Positions 22,420 through 35,269 of a DNA stretch of 64,000 bases are shown here, one piece after another. Every line of letters starts with the position of its first letter. Position 1 is the stretch's first letter. The notes below the pieces were generated by a model that was given only the letters and a program-made list of their open reading frames with translations, made no database searches and was not told the DNA's origin. Source of the DNA: Sinohyriopsis cumingii. Its lineage: Eukaryota; Mollusca; Bivalvia; Unionida; Unionidae. The position numbers and the translations under genes are program-made. The DNA lies in NCBI GenBank assembly GCA_028554795.2, contig CM068841.1, forward strand, positions 26,717,308-26,781,307. The letters are read 5' to 3'.

Positions 22420-24880
22420 ACTCATACCTGCGAAAGATTATCATTTGCACTCACATTGTATGTTCTTTAAAATAATGATTTTTTTTTTATTTGCGAGATA
22501 TCGTCGTATAGTTAACCTGGATACAATATAATCTTGGTCCGTTTGCACCTTGAAACTTATCATGCGTGAATGGCAGGCGCCTTCAAGCAATCTGGTGATA
22601 TTTTCGTCTCTTTTGCGATATTTTTTTTATCTGACATTAGCGATACACACACAGTAAGGATGCATACGCATGCCGGCATCCGCTACATTTACGGAGTTCG
22701 TTGATATATTTTGTTCTGTAAATTTCGCATGATGAAAAAAGAAGGAATACATTATAACAATGCAAGGTTAGTTTCTTTTATTTTATTTTCAATCAAGTGT
22801 TTGTTTATTGTACCGTGCCGGGGCGGGGTGGGATGGGGGGGGGGGGCACAAATTCAACACAAAATTAGTTCCTTTCTTATCTGCATGGAATAATGGAGCA
22901 AATATGATTGACGATATTGACTGGTAATAACAAGCTTTCAATTTACGCGCGCACACACGAAGACAACTTGAAAAATAGAAACAAACAATAAAATTAACTG
23001 GTAACTTCGCACTTGCTCAAGGCTTTGTAGTTACAGTGGGGGGGGGGGGGGTCTGTGCTATTATCTGGTTAGGCATGACTATTTCGCAGAAATACAAACA
23101 AATCTTTTGAGATGAGCATAAAATACAATTATTTCTTTTCCTCCATACATTTACGATGCTCTCAAAGGACCCACATATTTAGGTAAAAGTATGACCGTTA
23201 CCAGGCGTTACCGAGTTGAAAATATGCCGAGTAAACTTACGAATTACGCCACGTACAATGTATAAACAACACTTGGCAACTTTTAATGATAAAAGATGGT
23301 GTTTTTATTTATTTACTTATTTATTTAGTTATCAGAACTCTTTCAGAATAACAATGTAACTGCCGATTATACAGCTCGCCTCTAAGAAGATTTTCGTAGT
23401 TTCCAACTGCCATGCATAAAATAAGTTTATGCCAAAGTGATCGTGACCTACAAAATGTTGGCCATTGTCACAGGGCATAAAATTCATAAAACAATAAAGA
23501 ACATTCCTTTTTGTTCTACCAAAGCAGCGGAACCATAATGAGTTGATAAAACACAAGGATATTTGTTGTTATTTTGCAAACCATTGCTAATAAAATCAGC
23601 TTCAGAAACTATTATTATTGTCCGCCCTAGAGGAAAGATTTTACAAGGTGGAAATCACTGACTGTCAGTATCCCTGGAATGACAACCAGTATGACAACTA
23701 TAACTAGTTTGTGCATCAGTAAATAATCTTGAGTAGCCACTGCACCTGAAATGCGTGCAGTCCATTCATCGAATACCTCCTATTCATTCATTGTATAATA
23801 CACATTTTACTTACTAAGAATACCCTATCACAGTATAAATGTTTAGTCATAAATCGGGAAAGTTTACAACTGTATATGCATATTTATTTCTATTTTAACC
23901 GTACTGTCATAAAGGTACTTCTGTGGAGGCTAGTGTGTATATGTCATGATGAAAGCTTATGTCATTAATAGTTTTCTTTCTTTGCTCTTTACAAAAAATC
24001 AAAATAATAAGACTTTCGTTATCTTTTGTCAGATTTCATATTTTCTTGAGAATTTTTTTAAAAATGTATCTGGAAAGTAAACATAAAAAATACGATAATT
24101 TAAAAAATGAAATTTGGGTCTCCATCTAAAGAATTTATATATTCTTAGTTACTACTCAGTAATTTTTAATTATTCATAAATGATTGTAAGATAAATTAGT
24201 TTTACAGTGTAAAAGTGCGAGTTTGCTCCATTTACAGAAGGGTTTACTTGCTATTCTCTTTGTATAATTCTCCCAGCTTTAAACTACAGATACAGAACAT
24301 TACATAAGACAGCGAATTTCAGTCTTAACCTAAAGCTCGAGGCTGGAGAAGAGGTCACTAAATTACCGTTTCCATAGTTACACACTGGTCAGATAGAGCA
24401 GTCTCCCGCAGGTATCATTCCCTATAGATGAATTAGAGGCCAAGTAAACTGCCTTCATTTCATGAGCTATACTAGTGTAGTATAGATGAAATAAGTTTTA
24501 AATTGCAAAAGTTGTCTCTTTTGTAACCAAAGTGCAAATCAATAAAGAAATATAATGACATGTAAAATTTTATGAACAGCAATGAAGGATCTTTTCACGA
24601 GAGTCGCAAAAGATTGAAACTATTTAACGAATTTCATAAATTTCATTTTAAATAAACTTAAATGTAAGATTATGTTATGTGTATCACATGACAGAAATGA
24701 TATTCAATAAAAAGCATAAAAATAGGTTACATAATTGACTTTAAATTACATTCGTCATTACACCTTCAATTCATATGTCGTCATGCCGGCATTTGCTGAG
24801 TTACTGGGTGTTATTAAACGTATCATATAGTTACGTATGATACTGGAAAATATCATATGGGTATATTAATCTTAAGAGGA
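22420..24880. other. Gene-free stretch
   Basis: AT-rich, with two G homopolymers (about 22834-22847 and 23037-23050). No ORF has a recognisable domain. Nothing else can be supported. Confidence 0.5.
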
Positions 24881-24882
24881 GC

Positions 24883-25100
24883 AACATTGGCTCAGTGGTT
24901 AGCGTCTCAGACCTGCGACCGAAAGGATGCAGGTTCAACCCCTGCCATCGGATCAAATCCTCGACCTTATTGGAAAATAATGAGATAACAAGTACATTCT
25001 ACAAAGACATGGAACCTATTACCTCCACTGAAACGTACGAAATGATCATCTAAATTTGCAACAAGTGATCAGGAGAAGTGCGACCTGTTGAACTCGGAAG
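24883..25100 (+). mobile_element. tRNA-derived SINE (second family)
   Basis: Head: TGGCTCAGTGGTTAGCGTCT (A box) and CAGGTTCAACCCC (B box), spaced as in a tRNA gene, followed by an unrelated body. A genuine tRNA is excluded because the acceptor strands do not pair and there is no anticodon arm with proper pairing. The family differs from the 58414 SINE. Confidence 0.65.
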
Positions 25101-25139
25101 TTTGATATGTTACACGTTTAAAAAATTATGATAAACAGT

Positions 25140-25917
25140 TACCGCATTTTGAAGTTAGAAATGAAACTTTTATTTCTGCCATCATTATATATAAACAAGA
25201 AATTATAGATGTAGTAACTAGTCTTGACCTAAACAAAACCGCTGGAACCAATCCAATAAGTAATAAACTTGTACAAGTATAGTTGAAGAAATGTATGTTC
25301 CATTGCAAATACATTTAAATAAATCACTCCCAGCCAGCGTGTTCCTAACACAGTGCAAGCTAGCGTATGACATACCGATGTATAAGAAAGGAGATAAAAC
25401 ACTACCGTCTAAATGCAGACTAATTGTTGACTTCAGCTAAATTATATACACTATTCATAAGTCCAACCTTAGAATATACTTCTGGAGTCTGGGATAATTG
25501 TTCTATTGAAGATTCGGAAAGATCAGAATAAAGGGGGGAAAATCAGATGGAAGATGCACGGATCGTTCCAGATCTATACCCATTAATTCTTCTAGATAGT
25601 CTCTTTATGCGGAAACTGCTTGGTTTGCACAACGAAGGAAAAGGAAGAGATTATGCATTATGTATTCGATTATAAATACTCAAGTACCTAACTATTTAAA
25701 CGAACTTCTTCCACAAAGGAGATATGAGGCATCTAATTATCGTCTACGTTACTCTCAAAGTATCACACCAATCTCAACCAAACTTTATATTTTCACACGA
25801 CCTTTTACCATATACGATTCGTCTTTAGAACTCTCTGCCTGATGATATCCGAAATCCTCCAAATCTTTCTATTTTTAAGAAACGTTTCTCTAATTTAACT
25901 AACGGGTCATCACACAA
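25140..25917 (+). pseudogene. CR1-like LINE fragment (RT to near C terminus)
   Basis: In shifting frames one reads VVTSLDLNKTAGTNPISNKL and then IPMYKKGDKTLPSKCRLI (reverse transcriptase fingers). After a deletion come SPTLEYTSGVWDN, VPNYLNELLPQRR, TIRL.NSLPDDIRNPPNLSIF and KKRFSN, the typical end of a CR1-type RT protein. The catalytic YADD region is missing. The segment ends at TAACGGGTCATCACAC (25902-25917), where the same sequence begins in inverted orientation at 26203. Confidence 0.7.
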
Positions 25918-26260
25918 GCAGAAAGACATCTTATTGTAGGTGAGTAGTCACGTCACTTTTCAATGATAAATCTAGACTTAACCAAGAAGTGTATTGAAAG
26001 GTAGAGCGAAAGAGCTGGGATCTTTGGCATTAGGTAAGGGGCAATAGACAAAGTGTTCAGCTTCTTCATTATCATAAGCACATGCACACGTGAAAGAGTT
26101 AACTAAATTCACCATGTAAAGGTCGGATTTCAGGAGACTACCTGCTTGTCTAAGTTTAGTATGTAGGATATTAAGGTGACATTTGTCAGTAGCGTAATTT
26201 TAGCGTGATGACCCGTTAGTTGAATTAGAAAAACGTTTCTTAAAAACAGAAAGATTTCGA
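25917..26260 (-). pseudogene. Inverted LINE C-terminal segment
   Basis: Read on the minus strand from 26260, it starts with the same KKRFSN block as the upstream fragment. It continues to LNILHTKLRQAGSLLKSDLY and a Cys/His cluster (CACAYDNEEAEHFVYC), the usual LINE C-terminal motif. The duplicated 57-bp block (25860-25917 and 26203-26260) forms an inverted repeat with about three mismatches. The 3' part of the LINE is thus flipped against its 5' part. Confidence 0.7.
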
Positions 26261-26261
26261 G

Positions 26262-28932
26262 GATGAGAAACCTATAAACTGATATCAAATGTGTTAACAT
26301 CGGTGGTTCTTTACAATTGGCATGACTTATTTGATTATATACAAACCATCAAAAAACGGCAAGGGTAGAAGCGGGTAGCAAAGATATGAAGATCGGTAAG
26401 TCGCAAGCAATACCGAGACAAAAAAGGCAACTTTCAAGGTAGCATTTTCACACATTTATATTGACACGGGTCGTTTTAGACTAATGAGAAACCAATGACT
26501 GGATATCAAATAGGTCCAAATCTTTGTAGCTTTTTTTACGATTAACATGACATATTTAGCCTTATAGAAAACGATCATGTTGCACGGATATAGGCGCACG
26601 GACAGAGAAATGAAGATGTACTTAATAAGATACATACACATAATTTTTACTGTTTTATTGCTTAAGTATATGCTTCATATCACTAGTATCAGCATCGAGG
26701 TATGTGATACCATCGCAAAACAGCAATACTAGAGGCACGTAACAAGGATATGAAGATTGGTAATGGTAAAGTCGCAAAGGATACTGGGTAAAATATATAA
26801 ACTTTTCTAGGTTGCATTTTCACACATTTCTGTAGGCATAGATCAATTTAGACTGATGAGAAACCTACCAAATAATACCAGATTTGTCAAAATCTGTGTG
26901 TGCTTACGATTGGTATGACTTATTCGACTCTAAGATAAACGTTCGTGTTGTAAAGATCTAGGAGCACTAACATTCAAATGATTATCATCGAATTATATGG
27001 TACCATCTCAAAGCGGCAAGGGTAGAGGCACGTAGGTAGAATATAGAATATGATGATCCGTTGATGATCCGTAATATCGCAAGCGACACCAAGTAAAAAA
27101 TATCAACGTTTTTACTTGCATTTTCACACATTTATATATTTCACAGATCAATTTAGACTGATGAGAAACCTATCAATTGATATCAAATTCGTCTAAATCG
27201 CGTTTTTAAAAAATTACTAATGTTATAACTTATTTGCCTATATGGAAAACGCTCATTGAGGAAGACATTGAGCGGACATACAGACACACAAAGATGTACT
27301 TTATAAGATGCATACACATATTATATATTGTTGTATAGCTTTCCTTATATGTCTGAGATCTATAACATTAAAATTGAAATATGTGGTACCGTGGCAAACT
27401 GCAATGGTAGAGGCACGTATAAGTCGCAACCGATATCGAGTCAAAAATACAAACTATTTTATTTTCATTTTCACACATTTCTGTTGGCACATATCGATTT
27501 AGACTGACGAGAAACCTAACAATTGATATCAAATTTTGCTAAATCGGTGTTTATTACTATTGTAATGACTTATTCACCTGTTTGTTAAACGATCGTATAG
27601 AAGACATTAGGAGAAAAGACAGACAAATGAAGACGTACTTAATAAGATACACACACATATTATTTACTGTTGTACAGCTTTAATTATATTCTTCAAATTT
27701 ATAGTATTAGTATCGAAATATGTGGTACAATCGCAAAACGGCAATGGTAGTTTCACGTACCAAGGATATGAAGATCGGTAATGTCGCACCCGATATTCAG
27801 TAAAAAGAACAATCTTTTTTATTTTGCATTTTCACACATGTCTATTGGCAGAGATCGACTTAGAATCATGAGAAACGTATCAATTGATATCAAACTTGTC
27901 AACATCGTTGGTTGTTTGCGATTGGTATGACTTATTCGCCTATATGGAAAATATTCGGTTAGGAAGGCACTAAACGCAAGGACGTACAAATGAAGACGTA
28001 CTTCATAAGACGCATACACATTATTTACCGTTGAACAGCTTTTATTATATGTGTCAGGTTTATAGAATTAGCATCGAAAAAATGTGATACGATCGCAAAA
28101 CGGGAATGGCAGATGGACGTAGCAAGGATACGATGACCGGTAACGTTGCAAGCGATACTGAGTGAAAAATACCAACTTTTCTATTTTGCATTTTCACCCA
28201 TTTATATTGGCACAGATCTATTTAGACTGATAAAAATTTATCAACTGATATCAAACGTGTCAAAATCGTTCTTTGCGATTGGTATGACTTATTCGTCCAT
28301 ATGGAAAACTTTCGTATAGGTCAGATGTAGGCACACGGAAAGACAGATAAAGACGTGCTTAATAAGATACATACACATATTTTATAATTATGTACAGCTT
28401 TAATTCTATGCTTCAGATCTATAGTATTAGCATGGACGTATGTGCTACCATCGCAGAACGGGAACGGTATATGAACGTAGCAAGGATATGAAGATCAGTA
28501 AAGTCGAACCCAATATTCAGTAAAAAGTACACTTTTTTGTATTCTGCATGTTCACACATGTCTGTTGGCACAGATCGAGTTTGACAGATGAGAAACCTAT
28601 ATATTAATATGAAATTTGTCAAAATCGGTGTTTATTTACTATTGGTATGACTTATTCGTGTATATCGAAACCGTTCGTAGAGGAAGGCATTGGGCGCACG
28701 AACATACATTATGAAGACGTACTTAATAAGAAGATACATAAACATATTATTTACTGTTGTACAGCTTTAATTATATGCTTCAAATCTATAGTATTAGCAT
28801 CCAAGTAGGTGCTACCATCCCTAAACGGGAAGGATGGAAGCATCAAGGATACGAAGATCGGTAAAATCGCAAGCGACAATGAGTCGCAAATAGCAACTTT
28901 TTTATTATTCATTTTCACACATTTTTTTTAAT

Positions 28933-28967
<35 letters not shown>

Positions 28968-29240
28968 ACAGATCGATTTAAACTGATGAGAAACCTATAA
29001 ATTGATATCATATATGTCGAAATCGGTGGTTGTTTACGATTGGTACAACTTATTTACCTATATGGAACATGTTCGTGTAGGAAGGCATTTTGGCGCACGG
29101 AAAGACAAATGAAGACGTATTTAATAAGATATATAAACATGTTATGCTGTTGTTTAGTTTTAATTTTATGCTTCAAATCAGTAGTCAGCATCGAAGTATG
29201 TTGTAAACTCCCCCTCCCCTTAGTATGCAACTGCAAGCAC
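26262..29240. repeat. Satellite-like tandem array, about 365 bp unit (array 2)
   Basis: About eight diverged copies of the unit in array 1, with the ATGGAAAACG-type landmark near 26563, 26932, 27242, 27582, 27943, 28301, 28663 and 29063. Units vary from about 310 to 400 bp because of indels, including a T homopolymer insertion at about 28928-28965. It begins directly at the folded-back LINE. Apparent ORFs inside are not conserved between units. Confidence 0.85.
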
Positions 29241-29410
29241 ACTTTGTCAAATGCTAAAAGGCACTAACTTTCTTGAAAATTATAATAATCAAAAAAAATT
29301 CCGGATTCGTATATTATAACGTTATAATGCGCTTTCATTTTCCGTCAGGTGGGTCTCCAGGTCGAGTTGTTATGAACAACAGGAAACAGTATCGTACATT
29401 CTTTGCTAAG
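29240..29410. repeat. Conserved flank of array 2
   Basis: Matches the flank of array 1 (16570-16745), including the run TCAGGTGGGTCTCCAGGTCG at about 29345. This shows that the flank belongs to the repeated unit and is not local sequence. Confidence 0.7.
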
Positions 29411-29694
29411 CGATCGCTCAGGTGGTGCAGTGTCTGTACAGAGCGTCCGCCTTGGATGCGAGAGGTCGCGGATTCAAACCCCTGCCGAATCACACTAAAG
29501 ACATAAAAATGGTACTAGCAGCTGCCTCTTTTGGCGCCCATCATTAAGATATTGGTGTGAGGATAATGTGATTGGGTGGGACAAAATGCTGTATGTTTGT
29601 GGCATGATGCCACATTGCTAGACATCATTATAAACTGTCACAATGCAGACATGGTAGCGATATGATTGCATTTTTTTTTAAAGCTACGTTAAAA

Positions 29695-29735
<41 letters not shown>
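29411..29735 (+). mobile_element. tRNA-derived SINE, near full length
   Basis: Same family as 58414-58730. tRNA-like head (GGTGGTGCAGTG, AGAGCGTCCGCC, GGATTCAAACCCC), body with GTACTAGCAGCTGCC and GTGACTGGGTG-like text, tail GCTACGTTAAAAAT and then (AC)n at 29697-29734. CTTTGCTAAG before it and CTTTGCTTAG after it look like a target-site duplication with one mismatch. The A box is weaker than in the younger copy. Confidence 0.8.
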
Positions 29736-29737
<2 letters not shown>

Positions 29738-29739
29738 TG

Positions 29740-30430
29740 CTTAGTTATTTGCTATTTGAAGAGATGGAATATTGTTCATATTTCAACCGCTTTTTATTAA
29801 TGATCATCGATGTGACCAACATATACGATAATAATACTCCCGATGATGATGATGATGGTTGTTGTTCTGATTTCTGTATTACTACTGCTCCATGGGTATA
29901 TTATATATCGAACTTGAAAACAGAAGCACTACCAGCAATAAAGCAGCTTTGAAAACAAATCGCACTTAATCGATATCAATATATATTGACATCAAAATGA
30001 ACGTCAAATGCTCTGTGCAACTGTATCGAAATGAACTATTACATGCTGGGTTTTTTTTCTTTTTTTTTTGGGACAGTTTTAGACCGAAAAAAGTAGTACT
30101 TCAAGGCTCTGTCTATGGTATAAATATGTTCATGTACACTTTTCCATTGTAACTTTAAGTGTATAGACTGCAAATACGATGAAGCACAAATCGAGGACGT
30201 CGAGTGTTAGCATTGGAACAATGTTACTACTTCGGTCGAGAAGGATAACGACCTATATATGTATTCCTGCCCACTACCATGTAGGATGTATCAAACTGTA
30301 TATTACTCAAGCGCTCTTTGTCGAGCGTGCTGGTGTGTGTGTACAAAAACAAATGGAATATAATAACTTTAACTGAAATATATACAATTAAATTCTATAT
30401 AAAAGTGATGCGGCACCTGGGAGTAAAGCA
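29740..30430. other. Gene-free stretch
   Basis: Contains a short GAT repeat at about 29843-29858 and AT-rich spacer. It may include the 5' untranslated region of the LINE that starts at 30434, but no boundary is visible. Confidence 0.4.
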
Positions 30431-32292
30431 AAAATGGAAGAAACAAATTTCCGGATCGCTACTATCAACAGCAATGGGATAGACAAAGCGAAAGCAGACA
30501 AAGTAGCCAAAGAAACAAACTTTGGTGTAATAATGATACAAGAAACACACTATAGAATTAAGCCAGAGTTCGAAATTTTAGTAGAAGACAAACTTAACGC
30601 AATAAAGATATGCAACAATTTTGCAAATAATGATATTAGAGTTGGTTGCAACAATAATATTTTTAAAAAGCTGGGAAAGGTTTGAGGAGGGGGGAATTTT
30701 TTAAGGGACGGTTGCTACGTGTTAAAATGTTTAATTGGCATATTATAAATGTGTACATGCCAGCTAATAGAAATAAGAAACTAATTTTAAAGAAAACTTA
30801 TACACCTACCTACAACAATATTCGATGGAAAATCTAATCATAGGGGGAGATTTCAACTGGGTAACTATAAATTAAACCAGTCTAGCAGGATTGATAAATT
30901 TTACGGAAATTTTTATGATCCATTAATATATATTAATACTGCAATAACCAACCAAAAGCTATCAGACCATTTCATGCTCACTATTGACCTAAAAATGAAA
31001 AAAATAGAAAAATGTGGGTCAGGACTATGGAAACTAAATAATAAGATTTTAAATGACAAAGAATATGTCGAAATAATAATTAAAAAAAGAAATTGAAACC
31101 GTCAAAAATGAAGAAAATATTAATATAATAATTGATTGGGATGTTTTAAAAAACAAAATAAAAGGAATAAATATTCAGTACTCAAATAGAGGGCGGAAAA
31201 ACCCCAGAAAAAAACAGACAAACACGAACTCAAATTAGAACTAAGCAAAACAACAAACGACGATGGAGAAAAAAAAAAAAAACGATTGACAGACAAAATT
31301 AAAATCGTTGAAGAAGACGAAAATCAGGGGAGAATAATAAGGGCGGGAAAATTTACAAAGATCTACAACGAGGCAAAAAACGTATATAAGCGAGAAGAAT
31401 TTAGAAAAGGGGGTGATACAATTTTGAACAATATCAAAATAAACAATGTAACCCATACTGTAAAAGAAGATATCCTAAATAATATTTCCAAATATTATAA
31501 AGAACTATACACCACACACCACACAGAACATATACTTCAGCACAATCGACAGCTACTTAAAAAATGTCGACTGTGAGATGACGTCAGCAGTACATAGAGA
31601 CCAATGTGATGATGTCATCTCAGATGAAGAAATCACAAAAAGTATATCAACACTCACAAAAGTCACCAGGGAAAGATGGACTCATCGTGGAATTCTACCA
31701 AAAGTTCCACGGTGAACTGACGCCGATCTTAAACGCTTTGTATAATAATATAGTTTTAAGTAAAAATAAAATGACTAAATCTATGAGGGAGGGAGTTATC
31801 ACAATTATATACAAAGGGAAAGGGAATAGAGACGAGATTAAAAACTGGAGGCCTATATCACTTTTAAACACGGACTATAAGATTTTAAGTAGGATTTTAA
31901 CAAATACAGTAAAGGGTAGGATAAACAAGATAATTAATGTAAATCAAACTTGTGGGGGAGGGATATACAAAACAATATTTTAAACATTAAAACTATAATT
32001 AACTACATAAATGAAACTGGTATGATGAGTGCTATGGTACTCTTCGACCAGGAGAAAGCTTTCGACTGATTTGAACAAAACTGTATAAAGAATGTTTTTA
32101 AAAAATTTGGTTTCGGACCCAATTTCCAAAATGGACCAAAATCCTACACACTGGGATAATTAAACGGGAAATGCACGAAAGAATTTGAAATACAACGATC
32201 AGTGATACAAGGATGTCCACTATCAATGCTAGAATACGTAATGGCAATATAAATCCTACGTCACACGATAAGAAACAACCCAGATGTGCAAG

Positions 32293-32566
32293 CAGGGGCG
32301 TATTAACCATTAAGCAGACTAAGCACGTGCATAGGACACCAGGGCCAAAGGGGGCACCACAAAGTTGAGAAAAGGGTGAAAAGAAAGAAAGAAAAAAGAA
32401 TGAAGATTTGTAAAAAAAACTGATACAACTAGTGCAAATTGATCATGATGTTCTGTTTCTTGATCATGGTACACCCTAGGGTTATCTTCTCAGGTGTACG
32501 TGGAAAAGAGGGGCGCGCCAAGATTTGTCAGTGCTTAGGGCACCAGTGAGCCTTAATCCGCCCCTG
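32293..32566. mobile_element. hAT-like MITE nested in the LINE
   Basis: The ends CAGGGGCGTATTAACC and (reverse complement of the right end) CAGGGGCGGATTAAGG are inverted repeats of the hAT type. Internal sequence has no coding capacity. The flanking 8-mers (TGTGCAAG and ATTATACA) do not match cleanly, so the target duplication has decayed or is shifted. It interrupts the LINE reading frame and therefore inserted later. Confidence 0.65.
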
Positions 32567-32739
32567 ATTATACAAGGCATACAAATACCAAACCTAAAAA
32601 AGAATTAAAAAATGCTCTAACATGCATATGATTGCAACATCTTTAGAAGAGAGGGGAAATGCTATAAGCGTCGGGTTCCAAAATAAACCACAACAAGCAC
32701 GAAATCTTAAAAATAGTTAACTGGAGGGGCAACCACCCT

Positions 32740-32775
32740 GGATTATCGCCCCCCCACACACACACACACACACAC
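32740..32775. repeat. C-run and (CA)n tract
   Basis: CCCCCC followed by a CA run, inside the LINE; low complexity only. Confidence 0.9.
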
Positions 32776-33799
32776 TTACTGAGAGACACTGTAAAGGCTC
32801 TAGGGGTTTACTTTGGTAATAAAAAAAGAAGCTGTAGAAAATTATGAACATATTATCAATAAAATAAGAGAAAATGTGAAAATCTGGCCATGGCGCCATT
32901 ACCTATCATGGAGCGGGCCCAAGTGGCCAAGACTTATTTATACTCAAATATTAACTACATAATTAAATCCATAGATATGGATAATACAATTTTAAACAAA
33001 ACAGACAACGAAATAATAGATTATATATGGAATCATAAAATGCATCATGTAAAAAAAGAGACATTATATAGGGCCAAAAGTAGAGGGGGCTTGGGGTTGC
33101 CGAGCCCTCTACTACTATAATTAACTAACATAATCAATAGATTAAAAAAAAAAATGCACTCAGACCCGGCTACAGCGTGAGAAGCACCGTACATCTACTG
33201 GTTCGGCTTCACCTTGAGAAACCGACCAGAGATATACAAAAATAACAAATTAATATAAAAAAATCGAAGTGCCACGCAAACATATGAGAACTAATTTTAA
33301 AATATAGAGACAAAACAGATTTATGCAAAATTTAATAAGTAAAAGTCACGCTTGGATTAGGGAGGAGGTAACCAAAAATATAAAATGTAGAGTAGAGCAG
33401 GACAACTGAGGGTGTAAATTGGACAAAAAAATTGGAAAAATTGGGGAAAATAAGATCTGTCAAAACACAAAGTATAATTTTTAAATACCTGCACAACACC
33501 TGGCTAACAGGCGAAGAAACAATCAAACATCGTATGCTGAGGATAATGCCGAAATGCCCTTTATGTAAAACAGCGAACTTCACCAAACTACATACGATTG
33601 TCCAATGTGATAAAACTAAACATAATAGGATAAAGTTAATAATGAAAATTTGCAAAAAATATAAGTATAACAAAAATAACATTTTATTCATAGATTTAGA
33701 CTACGAAAACAAAATCGTTCTAAAATGTATAGACTATATAGTAACTACGATGATATCCTGTGGACAGGTGATAAAGATTTTTAAATAAGATACGTGGTA

Positions 33800-34430
33800 A
33801 AAATAAGAATATTAACCACAACAAGAACTCAGTACGTCTTACGACGAATAGATACTTACCGTCAGGTTGATATAACGCAATTGATGTTGGAATTGGGGGA
33901 GAGAGGGGGAGGGAGGAATAGGTATTACAGACCGAAGGGTCGCGTAGCGCAATTGCGAGCTGATGCCATACCCATACCCCCTCCTCGCACCCCACAACAG
34001 CCATATTTCAAAGAAAATTTCAAATTCTATTTCAAATATTTCAAAGAAACCCATATAACTTTTTTTTTTTAAAAGAGAAAAGGGAAGAAAGGAAGAAAGA
34101 AAAAAATAAAAGAATTTTGTAATTTAATTTTTTTTCTTCTTTCTCTGAAAGAAAATTCTAAAGACATATATAGGAAGGGATACAGGGAAAATATAAGGGG
34201 GAAGTAAATGGCGATGACATCATGGGGCTAAGTCACAGGGCTCAGTGAAGTGCATAGGCCCATCATGAGTCTTTGAAAACACCCAATGTAGAACATAAAC
34301 AGACAAAATAAAGACACAAATACATACTGTATAACACTTAGTTTAAAACCCTACTAACTTCTCCCGCACTGCATGGTTGACCACTATAGAATAATGTGGT
34401 CTCATAAATACGTTTGGATCTTTCAATAAA
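33800..34430. other. Non-coding stretch after the LINE
   Basis: Purine-rich blocks (about 33895-33925, 34070-34110) and a T run. Probably the LINE 3' region followed by spacer; no poly(A) end could be placed with confidence. Confidence 0.4.
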
Positions 34431-35060
34431 GCATAATCAGATAAACTAAATAAAGGAGGCCTAACGCGACCCAGGAAAAACACATAGAGAATAAAGAAGC
34501 GTGAACCTTGGATCGAGCGTAACCTACCTATCAACATCTTTAAAGACTATTATGAGGAACGACACATATTATCACTCGAATAATAAAATAGGAAATTATT
34601 TTTTTTAAACAAAATCTAAATAGTACACCATTCCATCGTCAAAATTAGAAAACCATAAAACAAATTAAAAGATACAATATAACATCATAAAGGAAGAAAT
34701 ACAACTGGGAAAGATATTTGATCTATACTTGCTGTCTCAAACATAAAGAAAATATAGCATACACACAATATAACACCATTACATATAGCAAACACTGAGA
34801 CCTAGGCGACATATAGCAAAGGTTACAAAACATTTCAAGGGAATGAACTTCGAGCAAGGTGAGGGAAACCAGACTCGGACGAACAACCCTTTAGATAACA
34901 CTATGGAAACATAAATACCCCATCAAAAATTCTAAAAACTAAATTTTTTATATAAAATTTTGTTTTAATAAAACGTAGAACACATCTGAGGGGGAAATAC
35001 ACAAATATAAAATACTTTTTATTTTTTTTGGGAAATGGGGGCATCTGTCCGTTGCCCCCC
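34430..35060. repeat. Dispersed repeat, copy B
   Basis: Same order of landmarks and same strand as copy A at 21780-22410, including GGAGGCCTAAC, TATAGCATACACAC, CCCTTTAGATAACACTA and the ATCTGTCCG plus C-run end. There are many substitutions and small indels between copies. Confidence 0.6.
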
Positions 35061-35070
35061 CCCCAAAAAA

Positions 35071-35071
<1 letters not shown>

Positions 35072-35104
<33 letters not shown>
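35072..35104. repeat. (GT)n microsatellite
   Basis: GT run following a C run and an A run; low complexity. Confidence 0.95.
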
Positions 35105-35108
<4 letters not shown>

Positions 35109-35269
35109 ATACCCATTACATTACTTGCAAAATATATATGGTGCTGACATTTTTGGCAAGAGGGAGACCTACCGATATTCTGCATATAATTATTTTAATG
35201 TTTTTCAGAGCGAGAGTATTGGGGCCTGATCTGTTCAATATATTTCTCAACTGATACAGCAGGTATAAT

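Larger units (their letters stand above)
30434..33787 (+). mobile_element. L1/Tx1-like non-LTR retrotransposon, decayed
   Basis: In order: AP-type endonuclease (IATINSNGI, IMIQETH, then in other frames INVYMPANRNKK, IIGGDFNW and LSDHFMLTIDLK), a WKLNN linker typical of the L1 group, reverse transcriptase (SPGKDGLIVEFYQKF, ITIIYKGKG, WRPISLLNTDYKI, then FDQEKAFD at about 32042), a post-RT region (RAQVAKTYLYSN, RGGLGLPSP) and a C-terminal Cys/His motif (CPLCKTANFTKLHTIVQC, about 33554-33610). At least six frameshifts or stops occur, the YxDD segment is not readable, and a hAT-like MITE sits within the RT region. No ORF1 was found upstream. Confidence 0.8.
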
